A stretch of DNA of 64,000 nt from a virus. The DNA lies in the IMG/VR virus record IMGVR_UViG_3300033145_000733, positions 1-64,000 of that record. One strand, given 5' to 3'. The first letter of the stretch is position 1. Each line of letters starts with the position of its first letter. This document shows, in pieces, positions 15,679 through 23,655 of the stretch. The notes beneath the pieces are model-generated. The model was given only the letters and a program-made list of their open reading frames with translations. It was not told where the DNA came from and ran no database searches. The translations under genes and the position numbers were made by a program.

Positions 15679-15698
15679 AATACCTCCAACCGAGTCGG

Positions 15699-15757
15699 GT
15701 GGAATGATGCCTTATTAACAGCATCCCCCCAGGGTGTCAACTGGGCATCATTTCCAC
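15699..15757. repeat. Long imperfect inverted repeat
   Basis: GTGGAATGATGCC (15699-15711) pairs with GGCATCATTTCCAC (15744-15757) with one bulged base. The loop holds a smaller CCCCCC/AGGGTG pairing. It lies between the membrane protein stop and the 41-aa gene; no clear T-run follows, so it may be an attenuator or processing site. Confidence 0.5.
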
Positions 15758-15768
15758 TCCGCAACTCC

Positions 15769-16092
15769 CTAATTTGTGCGAAAATATCCTAAAATATCTT
15801 CTTGTAATTTATTCTTTTCCTGCATTTTAGTCATGGCTTGCACTTGTAATGTCTGTGAGTAACTTCGTATTACAATATGAATGATATTGACAAACGCAAG
15901 CACACCATAAATAATACCAACACCTTTCAATGCTGTTATAAATGTCAAGGGAACTGCAATTGATAATGCCGCAACACATAGTACGTTCCACACAAGCATT
16001 AACAATCCAGCAAATGCACAAGCAATACCACCTAGCAATAAAATTGCTAGTAAGATACCAGCCAGCATCACGAACACTTTAGAACCTTTCAT
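15769..16092 (-). CDS. Membrane protein, 107 aa
   Basis: At least two, probably three, transmembrane segments (about 5-28, 33-54, 57-73), then a Gln/Lys-rich cytoplasmic helix. Lies directly downstream of Ku. No family recognised; a holin-like role is conceivable but the tail is unusual. Confidence 0.6.
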   Translation of the reverse strand: MKGSKVFVMLAGILLAILLLGGIACAFAGLLMLVWNVLCVAALSIAVPLTFITALKGVGIIYGVLAFVNIIHIVIRSYSQTLQVQAMTKMQEKNKLQEDILGYFRTN

Positions 16093-16104
16093 ATCAGTTC
16101 CTTT

Positions 16105-16848
16105 CTATTTATTTACTAGTGCCTTTAACGCATCTTCCAAGTTCTGCCGAGGTTCTTGTGTGGTGGCTACTGGAATTACCTCACCAGCGAGCTTCTTTGT
16201 TGCCATCATGTTTAGTGTGTCAAGGTACTTATCTGAATAGTCCTCATGGTTAAATGTTTTAGAATACTTGCCGATAACCTGCGTTATTAGGTCAACCTGC
16301 TCATTAGTGGTTTGAGGTTTCTTCACTTGTGGGGCTGGTTGTATCTCGCTATTCCAGAACATAGTAGAGAGAACCAACCCATCATTTACAAGCCGAATAG
16401 CACATAGATTTTCTCGCTGTGCTATTGCCACCTTTCCAATAGCAACCTTGCCGAGCTTCTTCATACCTTCCAAGAGAAGGTTAAAAGCATTTTCTGCCCC
16501 GACTTCCTGTGGAGAAAGGTAATAGCCAGTATCAAATGTTAGTGTGTCGAGTTCCGTTGCGTCAACAAATCGGTCAATTTCAATATTCTTCGTAGTGGAG
16601 AGTGGAAGACTGGCGAGTTCCTCTTTACTGAAGGTTACTACATTGCCCTTACTTACCTCAAGACCCTTGACAATATCTTCTGTGATAAGTTCCTTGCCGC
16701 AAGCTTTACAGATTTTCTTTCTGCCACCAGCACCCATATCTTCCTTGTGATATTCGTGCAGGTTACTCTTAGCTTCCCTTGCCACATTGTCCAGCTTAAC
16801 AGGAATGAGGAACATTCCGCCGATTGAGATAGACATTTTCCTTGCCAT
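16105..16848 (-). CDS. ku: Ku DNA end-binding protein (bacterial/phage type)
   Basis: Homodimeric ring that threads onto double-strand ends. ISIGGMFLIPVKLD at the start, then DIVKGLEVSKGNVV (58-71), STTKNIEIDRFVD, TGYYLSP and KVAIGKVAIAQRENLCAIR follow the bacterial Ku core closely. A CKAC pair at 47-50 forms a zinc-knuckle half. Length 247 equals the Ku core with almost no basic C-terminal tail, so the LigD-recruiting extension is minimal. A DNA ligase gene lies 2.7 kb upstream in the same direction. The AAAGGAGAATAAA ribosome site is strong. Confidence 0.93.
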   Translation of the reverse strand: MARKMSISIGGMFLIPVKLDNVAREAKSNLHEYHKEDMGAGGRKKICKACGKELITEDIVKGLEVSKGNVVTFSKEELASLPLSTTKNIEIDRFVDATELDTLTFDTGYYLSPQEVGAENAFNLLLEGMKKLGKVAIGKVAIAQRENLCAIRLVNDGLVLSTMFWNSEIQPAPQVKKPQTTNEQVDLITQVIGKYSKTFNHEDYSDKYLDTLNMMATKKLAGEVIPVATTQEPRQNLEDALKALVNK

Positions 16849-16849
16849 T

Positions 16850-17251
16850 TTATTCTCCTTTGTTACCCCTTATCAATTTTTCTATGGCTAGGCAGAGAGC
16901 AAGGGCAGGATTATTTTTATCTTTACCATCAAATGTCTTGCCTTCTTCCACTCCAACAAACGCAATATATTCCTTCTTTTTGTTCCAGTTATTTAATTGA
17001 AACCAACTTAGCTTTGGCACTAGCCACTTAAAGCAGGCATCCAGGGATTGCGTGAAAAGGTCGGAGATAGTTTCGTGGTGATAGTAAGTCCCCACTTCCA
17101 GAACACACTCGCCCAATCCCTTTTCAACAAAAAGCCTAGCTTCCTCAGTAAAAAGTCGCTCAATCCGAATAGAGTCACCGACTTCTACTAGAAAATCAGA
17201 TGGTGGAAATAAAAACTCTGCCAGCTTCTTGTTTAGTTTCTGTTCATCCAT
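16850..17251 (-). CDS. Hypothetical protein, 133 aa
   Basis: Contains ACFKWLVPKLSWFQ, and near the end NNPALALCLAIEKLIRG, an arrangement like phage ABA-sandwich proteins (DUF2591 type). This is a weak resemblance. It sits one base upstream of Ku and is likely co-translated with it. Good GGAG ribosome site. Confidence 0.6.
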   Translation of the reverse strand: MDEQKLNKKLAEFLFPPSDFLVEVGDSIRIERLFTEEARLFVEKGLGECVLEVGTYYHHETISDLFTQSLDACFKWLVPKLSWFQLNNWNKKKEYIAFVGVEEGKTFDGKDKNNPALALCLAIEKLIRGNKGE

Positions 17252-17273
17252 TATTTTTCTCCATCATACTGTT

Positions 17274-17381
17274 TTAATCAACGTAAACAGTAGATTTATC
17301 TTCTTCGTGGCAAACTGGACAACCCTCTGAGAAGCTATGACTATACCAAATTTCACCACATTTACAGATATGCTCATACAT
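17274..17381 (-). CDS. Mini zinc ribbon, 35 aa
   Basis: MYEHICKCGEIWYSHSFSEG then CPVCH: C-x-C and C-x2-C make a minimal rubredoxin-like ribbon. It is the first frame after the promoter at 17406, 25 bases from the -10 box. The composition and placement favour a real gene despite its size. Confidence 0.5.
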   Translation of the reverse strand: MYEHICKCGEIWYSHSFSEGCPVCHEEDKSTVYVD

Positions 17382-17405
17382 AATAGGTTACACCCCCATT
17401 ATCTA

Positions 17406-17434
17406 ATTATACCATAAGCCGTATCAAATGTCAA
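17406..17434 (-). promoter_or_regulatory. Promoter of the GGCTTATGG family
   Basis: TTGACA, 17-base spacer ending GGCTTATGG, TATAAT. Reads into the mini-ribbon gene, the 133-aa gene, Ku and the membrane protein, so Ku is first expressed from this site. The -35 box overlaps the stop of the upstream gene. Confidence 0.87.
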
Positions 17435-18126
17435 GTTTTATTTACTTTTCTCATTTCATAGATAAGTAATAATCTTGCCGTGTGTGAATTGACTCCCTTA
17501 TTATCAAATGTGCGTTTTATTATTATAGTTTGTGGCGTGTCCCATGTATAATTACTGATTGCTTTAGTATCATCGTTGGTGAGTTTCCAAACAGTGCCAC
17601 CAAATCTTGCATACCACACTTGCCTAAATTCGTAACCGAAACCAATTGTGCCCATTTTACGTCTTAAACTTTGAAGTCGCAGTAATTCATCATTACGTTT
17701 CTTATCCGCCATCCTTATTTTAGCTTCTTCTCTTTGGTTGTCAATACTCTTTACTAATGGAGCATTGTAATCGCCATCATCTACATTACCAGTCCAGCAA
17801 TTAAATACACTTTTACAATTATCACAGCAAACATCTAACCCATCGGGAGAGTAGAAGTCACCTACCAATCTTTGCCTACAATCAGGATGAACAATAATGT
17901 TTGGTTCAGGTCGTTCAGTATTATTAAATCCAGCATAACCACGACTATAGCCACCACGACTATTGACTTTTTTCTTACTTTTGTTGGTTAAATGCCAATT
18001 AGATGCACCACAATTGGGGCATTTCATTTTATCCATTATTAAGTGTGAAAAGGCAAATTTCTTTGACGCATCACGTTCAGCCAAAGTAGTAAAATCTTTT
18101 TTGCATCTATTACAGTGAAATTTCAT
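17431..18126 (-). CDS. Zinc ribbon plus divergent cysteine knuckle, 231 aa
   Basis: N-terminal ribbon CNRC (5-8) and CPNC (36-39), a basic G/R/S linker, then CCDNCKSVFNCWTG near 100-113, in which the usual Arg-Phe is Val-Phe. The C-terminal 100 residues (IGFGYEFRQVWYARFGGTVW) look beta-rich and are unrecognised. The stop of the upstream gene overlaps as TAATG. Role unknown. Confidence 0.68.
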   Translation of the reverse strand: MKFHCNRCKKDFTTLAERDASKKFAFSHLIMDKMKCPNCGASNWHLTNKSKKKVNSRGGYSRGYAGFNNTERPEPNIIVHPDCRQRLVGDFYSPDGLDVCCDNCKSVFNCWTGNVDDGDYNAPLVKSIDNQREEAKIRMADKKRNDELLRLQSLRRKMGTIGFGYEFRQVWYARFGGTVWKLTNDDTKAISNYTWDTPQTIIIKRTFDNKGVNSHTARLLLIYEMRKVNKT

Positions 18127-18326
18127 TATGCCAATATAAAGTTCTTATCTTTATCCCTTACACACATTACTCCCGCATCATTGCCCTCACTATCACTGGA
18201 AGCATAAAGTAATACACCATTGCTCAACACAATGATTACTGTGCCACGACACCACCCCTCATTTTCTAATTCACCACTGGTCATTGGTCTTACCTTGACA
18301 ACAGTTTGCCCAACAATATTATCCAA
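18126..18326 (-). CDS. Hypothetical protein, 66 aa
   Basis: TTG start supported by GAGGTGG at correct spacing, 17 bases downstream of the promoter's -10 box. Beta-rich sequence (VKVRPMTSGELENEGW). Unknown. Confidence 0.58.
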   Translation of the reverse strand: MDNIVGQTVVKVRPMTSGELENEGWCRGTVIIVLSNGVLLYASSDSEGNDAGVMCVRDKDKNFILA

Positions 18327-18663
18327 TTTCCACCTCTTTACCTATTATATCATAAGCCACCATTTTTGTCAAGTCTGGATTTACTCCCTTAATTTCAAGA
18401 TACCATTGAATTATTTCACCTAATGTTGGTCTTTCCGATGGTAATGGCATCTTGACTATTTCATCGGCAAAGTTTATTCTAATAGCATCGCCAGTGTAAC
18501 ATCTGAATTTTAATTTACACGTATTGCAAACATCTGTATCTTTGCCCAAACATCTATTATCAAGCAATATTTCATACTCGTCAAATACTAAGATTATCTC
18601 TTTGCCAGGTTTTTCCTTTAATTCCCTGACTTTTATTTTAACATCATTGCCACTATCTTTCAT
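18319..18663 (-). CDS. Cysteine-knuckle protein, 114 aa
   Basis: Central CLGKDTDVCNTCKLKFRCYT (C-x7-C-x2-C-x5-C) after a basic beta-rich domain; the C-terminus is helical (TLGEIIQWYLEIKGVN). AGGAG ribosome site. The next promoter is contained in its 3' end. Confidence 0.7.
   Translation of the reverse strand: MKDSGNDVKIKVRELKEKPGKEIILVFDEYEILLDNRCLGKDTDVCNTCKLKFRCYTGDAIRINFADEIVKMPLPSERPTLGEIIQWYLEIKGVNPDLTKMVAYDIIGKEVEIG
18344..18372 (-). promoter_or_regulatory. Promoter of the GGCTTATGA family
   Basis: TTGACA, 17 bases ending GGCTTATGA, TATAAT, located inside the end of the knuckle gene. Serves the 66-aa gene and the zinc-ribbon/knuckle gene. Confidence 0.82.
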
Positions 18664-18710
18664 CTTAACTACTCCTATCTGTAATTATCACAGTGCCACT
18701 ACTCTCACTA

Positions 18711-19058
18711 TCAACTCCTATGAACCGCACTTATTAAATCGGTAATATGAAGATATACGGCTATGTTATCAGCTTTACCTAGTGGTTGATACGCCTGACC
18801 ACCACCTTTCTCCTTCCGATTTTTTGCCCTACCTCTCTTTTTAATTCTCCATATGTCTTTATTAAGATATTTATTCAGTAGTGATAGGAAAAGTTTGCCT
18901 TCATCATCATTGGTAACATAGAATGACCACTTTGGTATATTTAAATCATCAGTATCATATCTACGTGAAAAGCACTGAAATCTGCCATCACACTTATCAC
19001 ATTTCCTCATTCTAGTGGGGTGTAGTATCTGGCATTTAGATATGTCTTTTTCTTTCAT
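18711..19058 (-). CDS. Cysteine-knuckle protein, 115 aa
   Basis: CQILHPTRMRKCDKCDGRF, then QCFSRR, at residues 9-33. Here Thr of the motif is Ser. A strongly basic middle follows (KKRGRAKNRKEKGGG), suggesting nucleic-acid contact. The start overlaps the end of the upstream gene by four bases. Confidence 0.7.
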   Translation of the reverse strand: MKEKDISKCQILHPTRMRKCDKCDGRFQCFSRRYDTDDLNIPKWSFYVTNDDEGKLFLSLLNKYLNKDIWRIKKRGRAKNRKEKGGGQAYQPLGKADNIAVYLHITDLISAVHRS

Positions 19059-19324
19059 AGGTTTTTATTTCTTAATTGCTCAAAAAATGATTGATTTGAA
19101 TTCCAATCAATGTCACCATCAAACTTCTGGCTGAGAAGACTTTTTATATCTTCTCTGACTCTTTTTAAAGCCCCTTCTATAGAATACTTATATTTCTCAC
19201 CCATGTAACTTTCAAATAAAGCTTGTATCATTGGTTCGGCAAATACTTTTATATTAGTAAAGCATTTAAATCTTTCGGGGCAAGAACTGCACAAACATTT
19301 ACGTTTCATTTTATTGTCCAACAC
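19055..19324 (-). CDS. Cysteine-knuckle protein, paralogue of the 348 gene
   Basis: N-terminal CLCSSCPERFKCFTN (C-x-C-x2-C-x5-C), then KVFAEPMIQALFESYMGEKY, aligning with KVFSDPARQAFYEAHLAEGF in the gene ending at 348. The first Cys is separated by one residue in both. This is the best evidence that knuckle genes duplicate within the phage. Confidence 0.72.
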   Translation of the reverse strand: MLDNKMKRKCLCSSCPERFKCFTNIKVFAEPMIQALFESYMGEKYKYSIEGALKRVREDIKSLLSQKFDGDIDWNSNQSFFEQLRNKNL

Positions 19325-19512
19325 CTAAATCTAAAGGTACATACTTTACATGCCTTTTTAGAGTGTGTATAGAAATTATAATAGTACCTAAGTCCATCAT
19401 GTTCTCTATATTCTTTAACTTTATTCCATATTAAGTTTCGGCATTGCTTTATAATACCATCTGTTGGTATTATTCCCATATTTTCTGTAAACTTAACCTT
19501 TGTTAGTTTCAT
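19306..19512 (-). CDS. Protein ending in a cysteine knuckle, 68 aa
   Basis: Basic, aromatic N-terminal part, then CKVCTFRFRCWTIK as the last 14 residues. Overlaps the upstream ligase gene by four bases and the next knuckle gene by 19, so three knuckle genes follow the DNA ligase in tight succession. Confidence 0.7.
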   Translation of the reverse strand: MKLTKVKFTENMGIIPTDGIIKQCRNLIWNKVKEYREHDGLRYYYNFYTHSKKACKVCTFRFRCWTIK

Positions 19513-20438
19513 TTTACTGTGTCTATATGCTCCACTGTCTTATCAAGGCGAATATCCCTAAATTGTGGATGCCGTAATGAGTTGATGCTACCATCTGGAT
19601 TACGTATTACCCCATTATATTTTACCTTTACCACAATTTTTGGTTCAACATAAGTCTCGTCACCTTTATGCCCTGTCACCATACCACTTAATACAGTGAG
19701 CATAGTTTCCTTCATTACAGTCTTAGACCCAAAGCCACCACCAACATAAGACAATGGAATTATTTCACCATTTACCCTATGCCCAACTAAAACAGAAAGC
19801 ACCTTTGCTCTTTTAGTTCCAGACTGGAAGCCGATGATAACAAAATCACCCTCAGTTTCAAACTTACGCTTTGTCCATTCACGTGTTACGCCATTGATAT
19901 ATTTTGACTCTGGGGTTTTCGCAATAATCCCCTCATATCCACCATCAACTACCATCTGGTATAAATCATCTAACTCTTCTTGGTCGGCAACCATAACACT
20001 AGGAACAAGCACCGCATTTGGAGTGTAGAATTTCAGTTTCTCTAGGAACTCTCTAGTTGCCGCATAATCTAAGTTATTCCAAAGTTGGTGTCCCGCATAC
20101 TTGAGACAGCCAAAAAACCCAAGACTACAATTAGGGTCAAGTTTGTGCCTAGCAAAGTCATAAAAATCTTTACCACCACCCCAAACAAGCTCTGCCAAGA
20201 AAACGCTATCATCTGGAATTTTATCCTCAAGTTCATCGAGAATAGGCATCTCTACTCGTATCCTACCATGCTCTGGCTTATTAGCAAGATAGAGTTTACC
20301 TTTTTGCTTGATAACGTATTGAAACTCCCCATCAAGTTTTATCTCTGCCCGACAAGGGTAGGTGAACCCTTGTCCTTCTATCTCCATGAATGGGAGTCCA
20401 GCATAAAGCGAGCTAGTTTTATCTTGGTATGTTTTCAT
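19509..20438 (-). CDS. ATP-dependent DNA ligase (LigD-ligase/phage type)
   Basis: Seals nicks using ATP. Motif I EIKLDGE (Lys34 is adenylated), motif III AELVW around Glu83, IV GYEGIIAK (167-174), V WTKRK (188-192), then an OB-fold end (SVLVGHRVNGEIIPLSYVGG, with HPQFRDIRL). At 309 residues it is the minimal two-domain form, like the ligase domain of LigD. With Ku downstream in the same direction it could complete a phage-encoded end-joining system. No primase or phosphoesterase domain is present. Confidence 0.92.
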   Translation of the reverse strand: MKTYQDKTSSLYAGLPFMEIEGQGFTYPCRAEIKLDGEFQYVIKQKGKLYLANKPEHGRIRVEMPILDELEDKIPDDSVFLAELVWGGGKDFYDFARHKLDPNCSLGFFGCLKYAGHQLWNNLDYAATREFLEKLKFYTPNAVLVPSVMVADQEELDDLYQMVVDGGYEGIIAKTPESKYINGVTREWTKRKFETEGDFVIIGFQSGTKRAKVLSVLVGHRVNGEIIPLSYVGGGFGSKTVMKETMLTVLSGMVTGHKGDETYVEPKIVVKVKYNGVIRNPDGSINSLRHPQFRDIRLDKTVEHIDTVK

Positions 20439-20443
20439 TTATT

Positions 20444-20593
20444 TTACCTTAATTTTGACATCAGCACGAATGCCCCTTTTTTATTGCAATTACCACAGTG
20501 ATACCTCATTTCTACATCGTAGACATGCCCCTTATCTTCGCTAACAAAGAATTTGTTTCCACATTCACAGCAAGTTCTTTTATGTTTAGCCAC
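20444..20593 (-). CDS. Zinc-ribbon protein, 49 aa
   Basis: CCECGNKFFVSEDKG and later CGNCNKKG make a complete ribbon. GTG start after GGAGAAAG. Located between the ligase and an 84-aa gene. Confidence 0.55.
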   Translation of the reverse strand: MAKHKRTCCECGNKFFVSEDKGHVYDVEMRYHCGNCNKKGAFVLMSKLR

Positions 20594-20605
20594 CTTTCTC
20601 CTGTC

Positions 20606-20860
20606 TCATAGGAAGATTTTATTTAGGTCTTTTTCGTCAATTATATCAATGTTGATTATCTTTTTAGAGTTGCCAACTCTACCACCCTCTCTGGCAACAT
20701 GGTAAGAATTGATTGGGTAGTTATTAAACCAATTCTCAATTACTTGCTCTATTGTCCAGCCATTTGAGTGTCTAGGTTCAAACAAGTATATTTCAGATGT
20801 GGTAACTCTAATAAATGTACCTTCAATTTCACGCTTCTTCTTAACCACTTGTTTCCCCAT
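20606..20860 (-). CDS. Hypothetical protein, 84 aa
   Basis: Basic N-terminus (GKQVVKKKREIEGTFIRV), a WTIEQVIENWFNNYP helix and a charged C-terminus. Overlaps the upstream gene by one base (TAATG). Unrecognised. Confidence 0.55.
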   Translation of the reverse strand: MGKQVVKKKREIEGTFIRVTTSEIYLFEPRHSNGWTIEQVIENWFNNYPINSYHVAREGGRVGNSKKIINIDIIDEKDLNKIFL

Positions 20861-21075
20861 TATACTTTCACACCTACAATTTCTCTTATGCCAAATGTGC
20901 TAAGATGTGGTAATGGTTTATAAATATTACCTGAACAGTTATGCGGTTCTGTTATTTCTATCCTTCTACCAACTATTTCTTTTATGGCATCATTTACGTT
21001 ATCGCCATCAACTGTTATATTCAGATACTCTATCTCTCCACACACTTTACATTTTGTTATTGCTACTAATATCAT
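20860..21075 (-). CDS. Hypothetical protein with CxxC, 71 aa
   Basis: CKVCGE at residues 9-14 plus HNC near 47 suggest a metal site. AAGGTGG ribosome site. It is next after RtcB in the operon. Function unknown. Confidence 0.55.
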   Translation of the reverse strand: MILVAITKCKVCGEIEYLNITVDGDNVNDAIKEIVGRRIEITEPHNCSGNIYKPLPHLSTFGIREIVGVKV

Positions 21076-21103
21076 TTTGCCACCTTATCTTTCTCTTTAC
21101 GCA

Positions 21104-22267
21104 TTATCCACCCGCCTTAAAGTTATACACTGGCTTCATAAAGAACTCAATGTCCACCGTCTCCCCGATAGCCCCAATAATTTCATCTTTATCTTTGTAT
21201 GCCATCGGTGCTTCATCTATAGTATTTTGTGTTGCGGTGGTAGTATAAACACCTTCCATTTCCTTTATAAACTCGTCAAGGTCTAATCTCTTTTTAGCTT
21301 GGCTTCTGGACATTACCCTTCCTGCTCCGTGTGGTGCTGATAAGTTCCATTTATTGCTACCTTTGCCAACACCTATCATTACACCATCACGCATATTGAA
21401 AGGAATAACTAAACGTTCTCCTAGATGTGCCGACACTGCTCCCTTACGGATAATCTTGTCATCAAAGTTGATATAGTTATGGACTGTTTCAATGCCTCTC
21501 ATATCAAAATCAGTTTTCGCTTCGAAGAAATTGAAAATTAACAGTCCCGCCATCACTTGTCTGTTCAAACTAGCATATTCTTGGGCTATTTTCATATCAT
21601 CAAGATACTCTTTGCCACCCATGTCCATAGGTAGATACTCCAAATCCTTGTAAGCATCTGCCCCCAAAAACATTCTCTTGAGCAGTTCTTTAGCTTTGTT
21701 TTGGTGATATGTTGCAACTCGTAACCCGAAATTCCTGCTACCAGAATGTATTAAGAGCCAATATTGTCCATTATCATCTTGGTCAATCTCAATGAAATGA
21801 TTACCACCACCAAGTGTGCCAATAGAACCTATTACCTTGCTTTCATCTTGTTTCAGGTCATTAGCAAGTGCCAATACTTTTTTACGAAAGTTATCATCAA
21901 ACATATCTTGGGGTTTTGCTTGGTTTGCCATCCGCCCACTGGTGCTTCTAATGTTAAAGCCACTTGGAATGTGTGTTCTTATAAAATGGTCTAGGTGTTC
22001 AAAATTAACGGTTGTTACATCAAGTGGGTAAGCATTTACGCCACAACCAATGTCCACACCTACCACATTCGGTATAACATAATCATTCATCTTCATAGTA
22101 AAACCAATGCAACTACCAGCACCAGCATGAGCATCTGCCATAATTGCTATATGTGTCTTAGCAAACGCAGGATGATTGAGAAACGAGTAAATTTGGCTAA
22201 CAGTTGTCTCGTCAAGGTTATCAATCATTATTATTGCCGTATTGTATTTACCTTTAATTGTATACAT
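21104..22267 (-). CDS. rtcB: RtcB RNA ligase (3'-phosphate type)
   Basis: Joins RNA 2',3'-cyclic or 3'-phosphate ends to 5'-OH using GTP. Metal ligands: DAHAG (45-49), DIGCGV with Cys75, GGGNHF (153-158), HSGSR (174-178). The guanylylated His is His313 in APHGAGR. At 387 residues it is a compact phage-like RtcB. No archease gene is seen. It forms a complementary pair with the Rnl2-like ligase, which needs 5'-phosphate and 3'-OH ends. The TAATG junction couples it to the upstream knuckle gene. Confidence 0.94.
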   Translation of the reverse strand: MYTIKGKYNTAIIMIDNLDETTVSQIYSFLNHPAFAKTHIAIMADAHAGAGSCIGFTMKMNDYVIPNVVGVDIGCGVNAYPLDVTTVNFEHLDHFIRTHIPSGFNIRSTSGRMANQAKPQDMFDDNFRKKVLALANDLKQDESKVIGSIGTLGGGNHFIEIDQDDNGQYWLLIHSGSRNFGLRVATYHQNKAKELLKRMFLGADAYKDLEYLPMDMGGKEYLDDMKIAQEYASLNRQVMAGLLIFNFFEAKTDFDMRGIETVHNYINFDDKIIRKGAVSAHLGERLVIPFNMRDGVMIGVGKGSNKWNLSAPHGAGRVMSRSQAKKRLDLDEFIKEMEGVYTTTATQNTIDEAPMAYKDKDEIIGAIGETVDIEFFMKPVYNFKAGG

Positions 22268-22425
22268 TATCTCTCACTCTCTATCAATATTTTGATAGGC
22301 GGTGCCCACAATTGTTGCCATTCACCATCTTCAAGTAGCAGTGCCTCACCTTGCAACAAAGTATAACACTTAAAACGAACTATACACTTATTACACATGG
22401 TATCACAGCTTGCCTGCCGTAACAC
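22267..22425 (-). CDS. Cysteine-knuckle protein, 52 aa
   Basis: CDTMCNKCIVRFKCYT (C-x3-C-x2-C-x5-C) at residues 7-22, then an acidic tail with WQQLWAPPIK. GTG start after GGGAGAAG. The IVRFKCYT segment is identical to that of the broken frame at 39.2 kb. It is coupled to RtcB by TAATG. Confidence 0.62.
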   Translation of the reverse strand: MLRQASCDTMCNKCIVRFKCYTLLQGEALLLEDGEWQQLWAPPIKILIESER

Positions 22426-22471
22426 CTTCTCCCTTTACCTTTGCCGTACCACTTTAATGTTCTTTGCATTT

Positions 22472-22828
22472 TTAATCATCCCACCCTAATTCTGCGTGCC
22501 TCTTACCATGATGTTTGTCACAAAGCCATTTAATATCAAGAGGTTTAGTATAATCATCGTGATGCCTCATACCCATCTCTGTGCAATTAGGTATTTCACA
22601 TTCTTGAGCAATGGGATATACTCTGCGTGCCTGTAATTGAGCATCAGCTTTCATTTTTTCTATGTAATCTATCTCTGCTGGAGCTTTACCACGAGCCACA
22701 ATGTCCTGCAATTTATTATAAGCCACTAGCAAATCAATTATTATTTTTGGTTCTTTCTCCGCCACAAGAGCATCCAATAGGTTATTGTTTACGGTCTCTA
22801 ATCTTTTATCCTTTGGTTTTCTGCCCAA
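22472..22828 (-). CDS. HNH-like/zinc-finger phage protein, 118 aa
   Basis: C-terminal [17 protein letters not shown], then [16 protein letters not shown]-x5-C and C-x2-H-H plus a conserved His-rich end resemble inactive HNH-type zinc proteins of phages. The N-terminus [11 protein letters not shown] starts at a TTG after GAGG; an earlier in-frame TTG lacks a ribosome site. Possibly a terminase-associated or DNA-binding factor. Confidence 0.62.
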   Translation of the reverse strand: MGRKPKDKRLETVNNNLLDALVAEKEPKIIIDLLVAYNKLQDIVARGKAPAEIDYIEKMKADAQLQARRVYPIAQECEIPNCTEMGMRHHDDYTKPLDIKWLCDKHHGKRHAELGWDD

Positions 22829-22873
22829 ATTAACCTCTACAAACGTTGCCAAAAACTATCATTTTATTTTTAT

Positions 22874-23137
22874 TTAGCTTCGGGAAAATTGCCAACTATG
22901 CGTTTTTATATCAGTTTTTTCTCGGTTTTTCTTGTCTGATTTACCAGTTTTAGCTTCAAGTTTATCGTATTTATGTGGCATTTCTCTTGGTTTTCCAAAT
23001 CTTTTTTCGTTGCCACACAAAATACACTTCAAATATGGTGAAGTATATGCCTTATCCTGTTCCCAAGTCATAGTCCCATTAAGGCATCTTGGACAAGCAT
23101 ACGCAACAAAACCTTTACATACGTGTCTTATTTCCAC
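22874..23137 (-). CDS. Zinc-ribbon protein with basic tail, 87 aa
   Basis: CPRCLNGTMTW and CILCGNEKRF form a ribbon; the C-terminus is very basic (KTGKSDKKNREKTDIK). GTG start behind GAGGAAGAA. Likely nucleic-acid binding. Confidence 0.58.
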   Translation of the reverse strand: MEIRHVCKGFVAYACPRCLNGTMTWEQDKAYTSPYLKCILCGNEKRFGKPREMPHKYDKLEAKTGKSDKKNREKTDIKTHSWQFSRS

Positions 23138-23445
23138 TCTTCTTCCTCAGCCTTTCTTTCTCTAATTGCTTGGCAGGTGGGGCAAACACTACCTAATATT
23201 TCTATATGAGACTCCGATTGAATGTCAGTAAATATTTCAACCAGACTGCCCTCAATTACACTCTCAAACTGTTTGCCGCAGTCTAAACACTTAAACACAA
23301 AATTTTTCCGCAACCCATACTCCTCTAATACAGCATTATGGATATTTTGTTTTATGTCACCTGGCAGGTCAACATAACTCATTTGATATTCTTGCTCTGC
23401 CACTTCATCTTCACGTTTTTCAACCTGTTCTCTACTTGCTCGCAT
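23128..23445 (-). CDS. Zinc-ribbon protein, 105 aa
   Basis: CLDCGKQF and CPTCQAIRE pairs in the C-terminal half; acidic helical N-terminus. The ATG at 23445 follows GGGGA; an in-frame TTG 15 bases earlier is less likely. Overlaps both neighbours by about 10-14 bases. Confidence 0.6.
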   Translation of the reverse strand: MRASREQVEKREDEVAEQEYQMSYVDLPGDIKQNIHNAVLEEYGLRKNFVFKCLDCGKQFESVIEGSLVEIFTDIQSESHIEILGSVCPTCQAIRERKAEEEEWK

Positions 23446-23605
23446 GGCTAATCCCCACAATCTCCAAACGCATTAACTTTAGTTGAGCATACCGTGTTGC
23501 CCAATCATAGAGTATATCATCTTCATAGACAAGTTCTTCATCTACTCCGATTTCATTGGCAAACTCGGTAATTTTTTCCTCTAGGAAACGTTTCATCAAT
23601 CCCAT
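23432..23605 (-). CDS. Small protein, 57 aa
   Basis: Acidic helical (MKRFLEEKITEFANEIGVDE). First gene after the promoter at 23627 with GAGG eight bases before ATG. Unknown. Confidence 0.58.
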   Translation of the reverse strand: MGLMKRFLEEKITEFANEIGVDEELVYEDDILYDWATRYAQLKLMRLEIVGISHASK

Positions 23606-23626
23606 ATCACATACCTCACTATCTAT

Positions 23627-23655
23627 ATTATACCATGAGCCGTTGTAAATGTCAA
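23627..23655 (-). promoter_or_regulatory. Promoter of the GGCTCATGG family
   Basis: TTGACA, 17 bases ending GGCTCATGG, TATAAT. Heads the operon that includes RtcB and continues toward the DNA ligase, since no other promoter of this type is seen before 18.4 kb. Confidence 0.85.
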
